From Chrysomallon squamiferum (taxonomy: Eukaryota > Mollusca > Gastropoda > Neomphalida > Peltospiridae), in assembly GCA_012295275.1 (NCBI GenBank), contig CM022674.1:4583936-4611435 (forward strand): a stretch of 27,500 bases of DNA. The letters run 5' to 3'. Numbering within the stretch: the first letter of the stretch is position 1; each line of letters opens with the position of its first letter. Positions 10,707 to 24,195 of this stretch are shown here, in pieces. The notes below the pieces were generated by a model. The model saw nothing but the letters and a program-made list of their open reading frames with translations. It searched no databases and was not told the origin of the DNA. The translations under genes were made by a program, and so were the position numbers.

Positions 10707-11965
10707 TCTTATGATGATGATGATTATTATTATTATTATTATTATTGTTAATAATTTTCTTAATTTTAGTAACGATGATGATGCTGATGATTTACTAGTA
10801 TTGTTAGTACTGTTGCTATTGCTCTTTTTGATATTAATAATAACAACAATAACAAAAATCCAAAAAGAAACAACAACAACAACAAGCAAACAAAAACAAA
10901 AGAGCTGGACAGCATGATTTGAATAATAATATCATTGTCCTTATGTTTATTTCATGTCGTTTTTATTGTAATTTGATTGTAAATATCTTGGTTTCTAATT
11001 GCTTTCATTGTGTCTTTTGTACTGTAGCAGTAATTTTGTGGCATTCATGTGTACAAATGTTACAAATGTATTGCTTGTTTGTTTTCTTTATTTTTTTATT
11101 TTATTTTTTTAAGCTTGTGTATTCTGGACAGCTAGAGATTGCTTGAAGATAGGTCAGACGAGGGTTAACAAAATTTGCGAAACGTACATGTGTAACAAAC
11201 CAGGCGTGTTTAAGCGCGTGAAATCCGGTAACAATCCTTGATTCTATCAACTTGTTTTCAAATATGTCTTAGATGCCGTATGAATCGGCGTATAACACCC
11301 ACCGGGATTTTGATAGATAATATAGGTGCGAGCTATACCCCAGCGTGTAAGACTACCTCAGTTTGGCTTACTGCTGATAGCTTGCTGTCCCACACTGCTT
11401 TACCAACCACCCATTGACTACAAAACTGTAAAACTAGATCACTGTCAAAGCTGTGATGACGTTCGTTTCAAATTAACCAAAAGATTAGTTGTAGAGATGC
11501 AGGAACCATATGAGTTTTTTAACCCGTTTTCCTTCATTACTTAGCATGCTAAATCAATGGATATTAAAGTTGATGTTTTCACTTCAGGGTATTAGCCGAT
11601 CATTTTTGTTAACATTCAAATACCGTCAGATACTCCAACATCTACCGTACAGAAAAAAACACAAAAACAATTACCACATGACGAAAGTTATCTGTCTGAA
11701 ATACTGTCAACTCGCATAGTTTACATTTTTGTTTCTTGTATGAAATACATATATATTTTTCTTATTATGAAATATATTTGGATAGTGTAAATAATGAACC
11801 TGACCAGGAAGTATGTTTACTCTATTTATTTTTCTTATTTCATTGATTTCAGGTTGCAGGTACCATGGCCGTTGTCTCGACTTATACGAGACAGAATCAT
11901 CTGGTTGGTGGTTTACGAAAAGAACATGTAAGTGCAGAGAGGATAAAACTGTTTATTGCAGTTGA
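9273..11965 (+). CDS. Copy 3: secreted cysteine-rich five-exon protein (intact)
   Basis: Joined coding exons: SP 9273-9354, A 9810-9962, B 10434-10586, C 11114-11227, D 11853-11965, with stop TGA at 11963-11965. All introns are GT-AG and phase 1. Exon lengths of 82, 153, 153, 114 and 113 nt sum to 615 nt, giving 204 residues. Residues 1-20 form a signal peptide, so the product should be secreted. The remainder has 12 cysteines (2 in A, 1 in B, 4 in C, 5 in D), an even number compatible with disulfide bonding. Exon D has a GCxxxGxC start and a CKCREDKTVYC end, resembling the C-terminal part of VWC-type domains. I do not recognise the family, and function is unknown. The start is supported by copy 4, whose signal exon has the same 82-nt length and phase. 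AATAAA follows at 12013. This is the only copy with every exon open. Confidence 0.75.
9414..9720. repeat. A-rich and (AAT)n low-complexity tract in copy 3 intron SP-A
   Basis: Poly-A runs (9414-9440, 9471-9493), AAC/AAG-rich stretches and (AAT)n at 9643-9705 fill most of the first intron. In gene sense, copies 1 and 4 have matching A/AAC-rich introns (3600-3890 and 18345-18650 on the minus strand). Confidence 0.85.
9810..9962 (+). CDS. Copy 3 exon A
   Basis: A phase 1-1 exon of 153 nt between ttatttcag and gtaagt. It encodes a segment with KKCETEWGKY and AILVCKEGG, holding two cysteines and no stop. Homologous exons lie at 3436-3588 (copy 1, with TAG) and 18197-18336 (copy 4, 13 nt shorter). 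Copy 2 has none. Confidence 0.75.
10275..10365. repeat. (TC)n microsatellite in copy 3 intron A-B
   Basis: CT dinucleotide tract at the same intron position as in copies 1 and 4. Confidence 0.95.
10434..10586 (+). CDS. Copy 3 exon B
   Basis: A phase 1-1 exon of 153 nt between tttcacag and gtaagt, encoding one cysteine (TRCGM) and a basic, beta-rich looking segment (EIHIEKLYDRKRIYVEFLV). The same 153-nt length is kept in all four copies (2359-2511 -, 4365-4517 +, 17190-17342 -), with MY, RI, ATG, CG and R-I-V conserved. No known domain is recognised. Confidence 0.75.
11114..11227 (+). CDS. Copy 3 exon C
   Basis: A phase 1-1 exon of 114 nt with acceptor tttttttaag and donor CCG/gtaaca. It holds four cysteines (CVF, DCLK, ICE, MCN). 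The GGTAAC donor is conserved in copies 1, 2 and 4, where the exon is 111 nt. If the donor were not used, reading would stop at the TGA at 11237-11239, so the splice site decides whether exon D is included. Confidence 0.7.
11853..11965 (+). CDS. Copy 3 exon D: terminal VWC-like exon
   Basis: The acceptor is ttgatttcag. The exon has five cysteines: GCxxxGRC, then WWF, then TCKCREDKTVYC, two residues before TGA. The CxC-x(6)-C ending resembles the C-terminal half of VWC or chordin-type repeats, but the domain is shorter than a full VWC, so the family assignment is tentative. The paralogous exons are 926-1050 (-), 5670-5794 (+) and 15759-15889 (-). Confidence 0.75.
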
Positions 11966-12012
11966 CGATAAATGCTTCTTGTATCGAAATATATATATAT
12001 ATATCAGTCAGA

Positions 12013-12018
12013 AATAAA
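12013..12018 (+). terminator. Copy 3 polyadenylation signal AATAAA
   Basis: AATAAA lies 48 nt after the copy 3 stop codon, before AT-rich sequence. Confidence 0.5.
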
Positions 12019-12185
12019 GTTTAATTAACGGAGATACTCTATGTTGTTCTGTACAGAGTGAGAAATACCATGTTCAGCTGTATAAAGGTAATACGTGAGA
12101 TTTGATTTCCTAAAATATAAACACAAAGTGACACACACAGATATGCACACATTCCGACGTGCGGAAAGAGACACGTACTGTCATT

Positions 12186-12188
<3 letters not shown>

Positions 12189-12253
<65 letters not shown>
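12189..12253. repeat. (CA)n microsatellite 3' of copy 3
   Basis: Lies in the 3' flank shared with copies 1 and 2, which have CA/TG tracts at 694-760 and 5975-6015. Confidence 0.95.
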
Positions 12254-12257
<4 letters not shown>

Positions 12258-12779
12258 TGCAGACACACACACACACATACATTGATACACAGATGTAAAT
12301 TGAAACACATAGACATGAATACTGAATTGTCATTAACAGTAACGTTTATCTGTATATTAGAAATAACCTCTTAGTTTCCATAATATTGATATATCTGGCA
12401 TTAAAAGCTTGTATCAAGTAAGTATTTGATTCTGGTGTCAAACAAGTAGCTAAACTAGGGTACACACAATTAGTTCATCCTAATGAAACTTTTAGTTAAA
12501 AACTGTTGGTTAAAATTGAAAAACAAAAGTTTGAACTTAATGTGAAGCAAATACATAACATTAAAACATGTAAAAAAATAAATAAATAAATAAATAAATA
12601 AAAATAAAAAACAAAGAAAAAAAAAGAAGAAAAAAACAACAAGAAAAAACAAGAAAAAAAGACAAGAATAAAATACAACTAAAACAAACAATAAACAAAT
12701 AGAATAGTTTGGTATAGCTAAAATAATATAATTGCAGCTTCGATGTAATCAGAAAGTTCAGTTTCGTAAAAGTGTAACC

Positions 12780-13250
12780 AGTGGAAAACGGTAATATTAA
12801 TAGAATCACATAACATGTAACTACGGTAATACTAGCATAAACATATACCGTTACTCTTATAGAAACGTTTAACTAGTGAATACAGTAATACTAGTAGATA
12901 CATAGAAAAAGAGAATGTTAATACCAATATACAGATGTAGAAAGTGAATACGGTAACAGTAGAAACATGTAATAAGTGACTTCGGTAATATTAGTAGAAA
13001 CATAACGAGTGAATGACGTCAAACTTATAGAGACGTAACAACTGAATACAGTAATATTAGTAGAAATATATAGTAAGTGAATGTTAATACCAGTACAAAC
13101 ATGCAAAACGTGACTACGGTAATATTAGTAACAAGTGTATACGGTAATACTAGTAGAAATATGTAACAAATGAATAGAGTAATACTGGTAGAAGCATCTA
13201 AGAAATGAATACGGCGATAATAGTAGAAACATGTAACAAGTAGAAATCTA
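12780..13250 (-). repeat. E2 left minisatellite array
   Basis: Units of the form GTAATACTAGTAGAAACATG plus AACAAGTGAATACG. It begins AACCAGTGGAAAACGG, shared with the E3 start (ATCAGTGCAAAACGG at about 19520). Confidence 0.7.
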
Positions 13251-13257
13251 ATTGGTA

Positions 13258-13295
<38 letters not shown>

Positions 13296-13299
13296 CTTA

Positions 13300-13878
13300 A
13301 TAAATGTATGTAGTCGATCCTATGAACATACGAAGAGAAAACATACAGTAAACAAATATTTTTCCATTCAAATGCTATCTGCAACGAGTTTTATTGTCTG
13401 TGAAATTTCTGTAATTTGAAAACATGAGAACGTAAATGACACAGACAGAAAACAATTCAGAATAAATTTAAATAGTTTACGTTTTAAATGGTTTTCAGCT
13501 GTGCAGTTTGAAACACCTTTTTTCGTTATTTTATCTTATTTCATTGTATTTATAGATTGATATATTATATAGATGGATATATTATATAGATATATATATT
13601 ATTTACTTTAAATTTATTACATGTATACACACTCTCATCTTGGAATAAAAACACTTCAGACTGGAGAATGATATAAACTGCAACTGAAACTCTTGTACGA
13701 GGATCATAGTTTAGCGACAAGACGTGAAACTTAAACATAAGAACGCAATGAATTACGGAAAGCTATAATAGAAATAATCGTACATTCTGAAACATACAGT
13801 TTACGTTCTTGTCTTATGTAAAGTTTCAATGGTCTTTTCTGAGATGTGAACTATTAAAGTACAATAATTTAGATCTTG

Positions 13879-13927
<49 letters not shown>

Positions 13928-14160
13928 TATATATATATATAAATTGACAAATGTGATATGTCATATAAAAAAGTATAAAATCTAGTAGTATATTTCAAAA
14001 GCTTTTAACTGCCAAATATTTAAATTGATTCATAATGCCTTGCTATGTCTGTCGTTTATGTCCTCATATTTTCAGAAATAGAATTTTAAATATGTGAAAG
14101 ATTTACCTTGTTGTTTGTTTTCTCATCCTCTCTTCATAACATCGACCATTTGTATTTATT
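13300..14160 (+). repeat. E2 core
   Basis: Aligns co-linearly with 19800-20680. Shared words include AGTCGATCCTATGA, GGAGAATGATATAAA, GCTATAATAGAAATAA (GCCATAATAGAAATAA in E3) and CATAATGCCTTGCTATGT. It contains (CA)n at 13880-13924 and no ORF of note. Confidence 0.65.
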
Positions 14161-14249
14161 AACCTTCTTCGATATTATTGTTATTATTATTGTTATTATT
14201 GTTATTATTATTATTATTAGTAGTAGTAGTAGTAGTAGTAGTACCTTCT

Positions 14250-15450
14250 TCGCGTGTTACATGTATCTACTGCTGTGAACATCTTAAGTGTAGAAAGATT
14301 CTACTACTATTAACAAATTTACTTGTAACATGTTTCCACTAGGATCAATATACTTACTTCTTACATCTTTGTACTAGCATTAAATATTTACTTGTTACAT
14401 GTTTGTACTGGCATTATAATATTTAATTCTTAAGTCTTTGTAGAACAATTGACATATTTACTTACCTATTATATATTATCCTAGTATTGACATATTTACT
14501 TACCTATTATATATTATCCTAGTATTGACATATTTACTTATTACATATTATCCTAGTATTGACATATTTACTTATTACATATTATCCTAGTATTGACTTA
14601 TTTACTTGTTACATATTATCCTAGTACTCACATATTTTCTTCTTACATGTTTCTACTAGCATTGACATATTTACTTTTTACATGTGTATCCTAGTATTGA
14701 CATATTTACTTTTTACATGTGTATCCTAGCATTGACATATTTACTTTTTACATGTGTATCCTAGCATTGACATATTTACTTGTTACATGTTATCCTAGTA
14801 TGGACATATTTACTTGTTACATGTGTACCCTAGTACTGACATATTTTCTTGTTAAATGTTATCCTAGTATTGACATATTTACTTGTTACTTGTGTATCCT
14901 AGCACTGACATATTTACTTGTTGCATGTGTATCCTAGTACTGACATATTTTCTTGTTACATGTTTCTACTAGCATTGACATATTAGTATTAATATTTTTG
15001 CTTCTCGCATGCTTTTACTAGTCTTGATACATTTACTTGCTGCATATTTCATAATCTTATTAGTGTTAACAAATTTAGGTGTCACATGTTTCTACTTGTA
15101 TTAATAGTTATGTGTATCTACTACTATTAACATATTTATACAGTAGTAATATATTTCTTCCATATTTCTACTACTGTTATCATATTTACTTGCAACATTT
15201 TTCTACTTCTCTTGACGTATTTGCTTGTTACATGGTTCTGCTAGTATTAACTTTCTACATGATTATACAGTGTTAACTTATTTGTTACATGTTTATACAG
15301 TGTTAAAAATATTTATTTGTTACATGTTTCCTCTAGTATTAACACATCAACTTGTTACATGTTGATACTAGAATTAACATATTTTCTGTTACGTTTCTAT
15401 TAGTATTAACATATTTACTCCTTACATGTTTTTTGCTGGAATTAACATAC
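14250..15450 (+). repeat. E2 right minisatellite array, expanded (about 1.2 kb)
   Basis: More than 30 units of 34-35 bp. The stretch 14470-14960 is homogenised: units repeat TTGACATATTTACTT and ATCCTAG with few changes. Outer units are more diverged. The periodic 72-residue open frame at 14719-14937 is a by-product. Confidence 0.8.
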
Positions 15451-15585
15451 TGAAAGATGGATGCAATTACAAAGGAAGAATCTTTGACCACTGAACAACT
15501 GTAAAGTTCAGGATGAAGACAGCTTAAGCTATTTTTCTTACTTAGATGTGATTGCTATGACAAGATGTGTGATATTCGATACACT
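15450..15585 (-). repeat. Flank module, partial, inverted
   Basis: Reverse complement of 7505-7640 and related to 19190-19320 (CTTAGATGTGATTGCTATGA, TTCAGGATGAAGACAGC). It is truncated at about 15580, where copy 4's 3' flank starts. Confidence 0.6.
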
Positions 15586-15758
15586 AGTACGTGTCTCTTT
15601 CCGCACATCTGAATGTGTGCATATCTGTATCTGTCACTTTGTGTTTATATGTTAAGAAACCAAATCTCACGTATTACCTTTGTACAGCTAAACATAATAC
15701 TTCTCACTCTGTACAGAAGAACGTCAAAGAATACACTGTCACCGTCAGTTAAATTTTC

Positions 15759-18792
<3,034 letters not shown>

Positions 18793-19509
18793 CTTGAATT
18801 GCTGAATATCTCTAATCAAAAAGAAACTCGCTATAAGTACATATTGTAATCCAAGAATAAAATGCTACAAGTAAATAAGTTAGTTCTAATAGAATCGTAT
18901 AACAAGTAGAGATATCAATATTTGCCGCGAATAACTCATTCCAAATTCAGGCCCCCGAACAATCGAGAGAGAAACCCAAAAACGAACATACACGAAACAT
19001 TCAAATTTCTCCCAGCGATATAAATCTCCGTGTCGGTAGGTTACTACAAGAGATATCCTGGCTCTAGGAATAATCAGAGATGAGATTTCATACATATTAT
19101 ATGCATGAGTCTGCGACAGTGCATTACAGTTTAATTAACAAGATGACCATCGACACTTTCTGAAATTAGTTACTGTGTTAAACATCAGTTGTTTTGTCAT
19201 AGCAATCATATCTCAGCGTGCAACAGTATAGTAATCTGTGTCCTTCAGAATTTTACAGTTGTTCAGGTGACCAAAGCTGAGCCGTGTCATTGCAGCAGTC
19301 TTTCTGCATAACTCTTTAGTCTCTGACTATTTACGTCCAATGACCAAACAGGCCAGGAATCTTTGTATTTAGGAACAATACTACGATTTAAAATAAACAA
19401 AAAGTTAGTTTGATACCCGACCGAACCAGAACACTGGCTGTCTCAAAGGAATACGCGAACTGCAGGTGGAGTTGCATAATGGTATTGGTCATTACCGTAA
19501 TAAAAACCA

Positions 19510-19760
19510 CCAGAAATATGTAATCAGTGCAAAACGGTAACATTAGTAGAAGCATGTAACATGTAAATACGGTAATATTAGGTTAAACATGAGGCAAGTG
19601 TGTACCGTAACACTTATAGGAACATTTTACAAGCATATACTGTAATACTAGTAGATACATAGAAAGAGTGAATGAGATAATATTCATTCGGTAAATACAC
19701 CACCTGAATACGGCAACAGCAGTAGAAAGAGGTAACAAGTAAAGAATGTAATCTTTGTAG
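19510..19760 (-). repeat. E3 left minisatellite array
   Basis: Diverged GTATTCAC-type units in minus orientation (AACGGTAACATTAGTAGAAG and others). Confidence 0.6.
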
Positions 19761-19789
19761 CAATGTAATAAATAAATAAATAATAATAA

Positions 19790-20132
19790 TAATAATAATA
19801 AATGTGTGTAGTCGATCCTATGAGCATACGAAGAGGAATATTACTAGGCTGATATATTTCGGTTCAAATACTATTTGTAATGTGTTTTATTGTCTATCAG
19901 ATTTCAACACTTTGAAAATGTGAGTACATAAATGACAGAGACAGAAAGTCATTCAGAATAAATTTAAATATTTTACGTTTCAAATGGTTTTCAGCTGTGC
20001 AGTTTAAAAGCATCTGTTTTTCTTTCTTTTTTTTTTTTTTTTTTGCTTTCTTTTATTTTCTTTTTTTTTTTTTTTTTTTGTTTCTCTATTTATTTGTTTT
20101 AAGCCACGTCTCAAAACAGAACAGTGAATTCA

Positions 20133-20163
<31 letters not shown>

Positions 20164-20680
20164 CATACAGACTCTGATCGTGGAGTGAAAACACTTCAGC
20201 TGGAGAATGATATAAAACCCAGAAGTGAAAATGTTATCGGAGGATGATCGTAGTTTAACGCCAACACGTGAAACTAAAACACAGAAGGCCAAAATGACGT
20301 ACGGAAAGCCATAATAGAAATAACCGTACCTTCTGGAACTGCCATTTTCCATATAAAGTTTTATCTTCTTACCTTATGTGAAGTTTCAAAGGTATTTTAT
20401 GAGATGCGAAGTGTTAACGTACAATATTTTAGATCCTGGGATATCTATCTATCTATATATATAAATTCACTGTGATGAATCATATAAAAACTATAAAATC
20501 TAGTAATATATTTCACGAACTTTTAACTGGCAAAAATATTTAAATTTACCCATAATGCCTTGCTATGTATGTCGTTTATGATCTCATATTTTCGGAAATA
20601 GAATTTTAATTATGTGAAAGTTTTAGATTGGTTATGGGTTTTCTCTTCGTATGTTCATAACATATTACTATTATTAGCAG
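19790..20680 (+). repeat. E3 core
   Basis: Co-linear with the E2 core and inverse to the E1 core. The 88-codon minus-strand frame at 20086-20352 is not conserved in E1 or E2, so it is probably not a gene. Confidence 0.65.
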
Positions 20681-20789
20681 TATTATTATTATTATTATCG
20701 TTATCGTTATCATCATCATCATCATAATTGCCATTATTGTTTTAATTGTTATTCTTAACATTTTCGCGTTTTACAGTTCTCTAGTAATG

Positions 20790-21130
20790 TGAACATTTTA
20801 ATTGTTAAAATATTCTACTAGTATTAACATATTTACTTCTTACATGTTTCTACAAGAATTAACATATTTACTTCTTATATCTTTGTACTAGCCTTAACAT
20901 ATTTACTTCTTACTTACATGTTTATACAAGTATTAAAATATTTACTTGCTACATGCCTATATAGTGTCAAGATATTTATTTGTTACATGTTTCTACTAGT
21001 ATTATCATAGTTATTTGTTACATGCCTTTAAAGTATTAACATATTTATTTATTACATATTTACTTGTTACATGTTGATACTAGCATTAACACATTTACTT
21101 GTTACATGTTGATACTAGCATTAACATATT
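20790..21130 (+). repeat. E3 right minisatellite array
   Basis: Units with TTAACATATTTACTT and TACATGTTTCTACTAG, plus orientation, about ten copies. Confidence 0.7.
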
Positions 21131-21368
21131 TAATTTATCCACGTTTTACGTTTTTATTTTTATTTTATTTTCTAATTTACATCTGTGAACACGTTATTTT
21201 TCTGTCTCCCGGCTTTCTCTTCTTCTTCTTCTTCTTCTTTTTCACCTCTCTTTATTTTTAATTTTTTTTTTTATTATTCGCGTTTTTCTTCTTTTACTTA
21301 TTTCCTTTTTTCCTCTTCTTTTCTTCTTCTCGTTTATTTTCCATTTACGTTACGCTTTCATCTTTCAG

Positions 21369-21511
21369 ATGACGAAGAAAACACGGATCATGAAAGCAGC
21401 AGTCAAAACTATAGATGTCCTCAATACTCTAACTGCTGTTTACAAGATTCTATGAGATTCAACAATGTCCGCGCTAGTTGCGTGATCGATACCCGTGACA
21501 GACCACAATGA
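21369..21511 (+). CDS. Possible terminal exon of a small cysteine-containing protein
   Basis: A strong pyrimidine tract and acceptor (catctttcag) precede a phase-1 open frame of 46 codons ending TGA at 21509-21511. It encodes an acidic start (DEENTDHESSSQ), then RCPQYSNCCLQDS and ASCVIDTRDRPQ: four cysteines with a CC pair. The phase matches the neighbouring family but the sequence does not, so it is not a fifth copy of exon D. No upstream exon or signal peptide was identified. Upstream within 250 bp is T-rich low-complexity sequence and then E3. It could be chance. Codon use is more balanced than the microsatellite frames around it. Confidence 0.35.
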
Positions 21512-21739
21512 GACATATCGTTGTCCGACAAGACAGAGATCTGGAAATGTAGACGTGGATCGATGGCTTCTCGCCATCAGCAACGACTGGCCATAGTTTC
21601 GTTCAACTCAGCAACTTGTAAACATAACCTCGTTTGTAACGAACCCATTTAACGAAAATTACACCGCCGTTGCAGATAGGTCGCAGTACAGAGACAACGT
21701 GTAATTTTTGTTGTTGTTAGTTATCTTCTACTGCTCCTC

Positions 21740-22050
21740 CTTCTTCGTCGTCTTCTTCTTCTTCTTCTTCTTCTTCTTCTTCTCCTCCTTCTTCTTCTTC
21801 TTCTCATGATTATTATTATTATAATTGTTAGTTTTATTATTATTATTATTATTATTATTGTTGTTGTTGTTGTTGTTGTTATTGTTTCTGTTGTTATTGA
21901 TAGTGTTAATTATATTATTATTATTGTTATTATTATTGTTATCGTTATTGATAGTGTTAGTTATATTATTATTATTGTTATTATGATTATTATTATTATA
22001 TTGTTATTATTATTATTAGTAGTAGTAGTAGTAGTAGTAGTAGTACGGAG
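21740..22050. repeat. (CTT)n-(ATT)n-(GTT)n-(AGT)n compound repeat
   Basis: Successive trinucleotide tracts downstream of the possible terminal exon. The 21806-22057 open frame is only repeat translation. Confidence 0.95.
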
Positions 22051-22382
22051 TTGTTAAAGTTTCTATATTCTTCTTATTATTATCATTACTGTCATCATCA
22101 TCATCGTCAACATCATCATTATTATCATTAGAACCAGTAAAGTACCGTCATTATTATTATCATATAATCATATTCACATCTGTTTTTTTTATTATTATAA
22201 TAATTATTATTACTGTTATTGAGTTACATTATCATATTTTTGTTTTCATTCTAAATAGAAATATATGAATTTTCAATTAACGGATACATTTGACAAATTA
22301 ATGCATGGACTTGTAACACGAACCTTGAATTCAATCTTATCACGTTGCATTTCTTTTAATTACTATAATACGTGCTCATATA

Positions 22383-23102
22383 CAGTGCTGCCTTGACTTA
22401 CGAGTGCCCCAAATTACGAGTTTTCCGAGTTACGAACTCTTGGGCGATTTTGTGCTTTGAGTTGCGTGCAAAAATCCGAGTTTCGAGCGATCTTCCGATA
22501 CGCCGCCGCTAGTTGGCGCAATGAACAACACAACATCCAGCTAGTATCCGTGGTTACGTCTTTTATTTTTTACAGTATTTTGCCAAGTTTCTTTTTTTTT
22601 TCTGACCATGGATCGTAAGAAGGTGAGTGCAAAGAACAGACAGTGGTAAGAAGAAGAAGCGGATGATGTCCATTGAATTAAAGCATGAAATCATAGAAAA
22701 ACATTAGCGAGGTGTGCATGTAGTCGCTTGGCTAGAGAGTACGAGCGTAGTACTTCTACGATGTGCACCAATACCGAAGCAGAAGGAGTCGATAAAGGCT
22801 GTAACTCCAGCCAAAGGCGTTAAAATAATTGGTCTGTTCTCCAAGATAAATACACTTTACAAAACCAATTTATTTCTTTGCATTCTTTTTTATTTCAGTT
22901 TTATACTATATTTGTCATTTATAAATACATACTTTGTTTTTTAAAAACATGTTACAAAACATTGGAATGGTATTTGGTGGGCTGGAACGGATTAATGGTA
23001 TTTCAATTAATTTCAGTTGTTAAAACTGATTTGATATACGAGCAAATTGAGTTACGAGCTCGGGCATTGAATGAATTAAATTCGTAAGTCAAGGTACCAC
23101 TG
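22383..23102 (+). mobile_element. Tigger/pogo-like non-autonomous DNA transposon (720 bp)
   Basis: The ends are inverted: CAGTGCTGCCTTGACTTACG on the left and CGTAAGTCAAGGTACCACTG on the right, flanked by TA at 22381-22382 and 23103-23104, as expected for Tc1/mariner-class TA insertion. The GACTTACGAG-type terminus is typical of Tigger elements. Inside are decayed remains of the N-terminal DNA-binding part of the transposase, followed directly by the 3' untranslated end, so the catalytic region is missing. It is therefore a dead, deleted derivative. Confidence 0.85.
22608..22850 (+). pseudogene. Tigger transposase N-terminal relic
   Basis: Starts MDRKKVSAKNRQW then stops (22647-22649). In another frame it resumes with SIELKHEIIEKH, a TAG, RGVHVV, then KESIKAVTPAKGVKI. 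These match the CENP-B-like N-terminal helix-turn-helix region of pogo/Tigger transposases. There are several stops and frame changes, and no DDE region. Confidence 0.75.
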
Positions 23103-23189
23103 TATATTACTTATTGATTACAGCATATTAACATTAATATTCATAATTAATATTTTATGTATATTGTGGTCATAATATATTTTTTATAA

Positions 23190-23214
23190 AAATAATAATA
23201 ATAATGATAATGAA

Positions 23215-23274
<60 letters not shown>

Positions 23275-23295
23275 TATAGTAGTAGTAGTAGTAAT
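23190..23295. repeat. (AAT)n microsatellite
   Basis: AAT/ATA repeats ending in (GTA)n, 85 bp downstream of the Tigger element. Confidence 0.95.
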
Positions 23296-23299
23296 GAAC

Positions 23300-23720
23300 A
23301 AAAGTCTTAGAATAATCAAAAGAAAAACAAAATGACGACGAAGTCAACTACAAAAAATAACCGTAGAAAAAAAAACAATGACAAAAGCAACAACTACGAC
23401 AATCACAACTAGCACACTTGCTGCATCAGCCACCACTGTCAACATGATCACCCGAAACAACAACAACAACAGCAAGACTTCTTTTGTTACTACTGACAGC
23501 AGTATAATAATAATAATAATAATAATAACAATGACAACAAAACCAACACCGACGACGTCGATGAAGACAATGGTGATAGTGATTATAGCTGTGATGATGA
23601 CGACCATATTAATAAGGTTGACAATGCTGATGATCTTGATAACGATGATGATGATGATAATAAAAGAACAACAACAACAACAACAACAACACCAACAAAA
23701 CAACAGCAACAACAATCAAT
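23300..23720. repeat. Degenerate trinucleotide-rich region
   Basis: Interspersed ACA/AAC/GAT/AAT triplets give overlapping open frames on both strands (T/I/M-rich and V/I/L-rich). Biased composition explains them and no gene is supported. Confidence 0.7.
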
Positions 23721-23825
23721 AAGTCAATCAATCAATCCATTAGTAATAACAATAACAGCAAACAATCAATCAATCAGTATACGTCCTTAATTAATTAATT
23801 AAATATTATGCGACGTCAACACCCG

Positions 23826-23833
23826 TATAAAAA
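23826..23833 (+). promoter_or_regulatory. Candidate TATA box
   Basis: TATAAAAA followed by GGAAAGCG in a short GC-richer island (GACGTCAAC upstream, GTGCCCGTCGTAGACGTGC downstream), with possible initiation near 23856-23866. No convincing coding exon follows within 1 kb, so this is only a candidate. Confidence 0.25.
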
Positions 23834-23974
23834 GGAAAGCGTGCCCGTCGTAGACGTGCTTCACAACAGCTTGCTCTGATTAGCACGTTAATTTGTTTCA
23901 CTTCACTACAAATTTCCACTGGGTATAACTACTTTTTCCCGTAGAATGGTATTCTCCGGCTATTCCATATCGAA

Positions 23975-24006
<32 letters not shown>

Positions 24007-24080
24007 TTCATTAGACAAATGGAATACATTATATGAGTTTTCTGTTTATGGGAGAATTATGGCTCAGCCTCAGACAGCGA

Positions 24081-24195
24081 TATAAATCAAGCGCAGACAA
24101 CTGTTGATTATCCAAACACGAAATAAAATCTAGCAACAGCGATGGCTAAGTTCAACGAGAAACGAATGAAATCGCTCGACACCGTGTTTTGTTAG
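24081..24195 (+). promoter_or_regulatory. Weak TATA plus 17-codon ORF
   Basis: TATAAAT at 24081-24087 lies about 60 nt before an ATG at 24142 in good context (GCGATGG). The frame reads MAKFNEKRMKS and stops at 24193-24195. No splice donor is evident. The stop region overlaps a perfect 7-bp hairpin (CACCGTG / CACGGTG, 24180-24203). Probably fortuitous. Confidence 0.12.

Larger units (their letters stand above)
12766..15585. mobile_element. E2: composite element between copies 3 and 4
   Basis: Left array 12780-13250 (GTATTCAC-type, minus orientation), (AAT)n 13258-13295, core 13300-14160, (ATT)/(GTA)n 14175-14243, right array 14250-15450 (ATATTTAC-type, plus orientation), then a partial flank module 15450-15580 that is the reverse complement of 7505-7640. 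E2 has the opposite orientation to E1 and the same as E3. Homology to the copy 2 3' flank stops at 12765 (after CAGTTTC), which defines the left edge. At 15585 the 3' flank of copy 4 begins. Confidence 0.5.
18840..21130. mobile_element. E3: composite element upstream of copy 4
   Basis: Minisatellite remnant 18855-18915, flank module 18915-19340 (same orientation as 7260-7635), unassigned 19340-19500, left array 19510-19760, (AAT)n, core 19790-20680 with (CATA)n 20135-20168, (ATT)n, right array 20790-21130. Same orientation as E2. No transposase. In E1 the flank module lies outside the ATATTTAC array, but here it lies beside the GTATTCAC array, so the parts have been rearranged. Confidence 0.5.

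Noticed and set aside
11326-11719. Two overlapping plus-strand frames in the copy 3 C-D intron
   Set aside because: They lie within an intron whose homologues in copies 1, 2 and 4 do not maintain them.
20086-20352. 88-codon minus-strand frame in the E3 core
   Set aside because: The homologous E1 and E2 cores do not keep it open, and part of it is (CATA)n translation.
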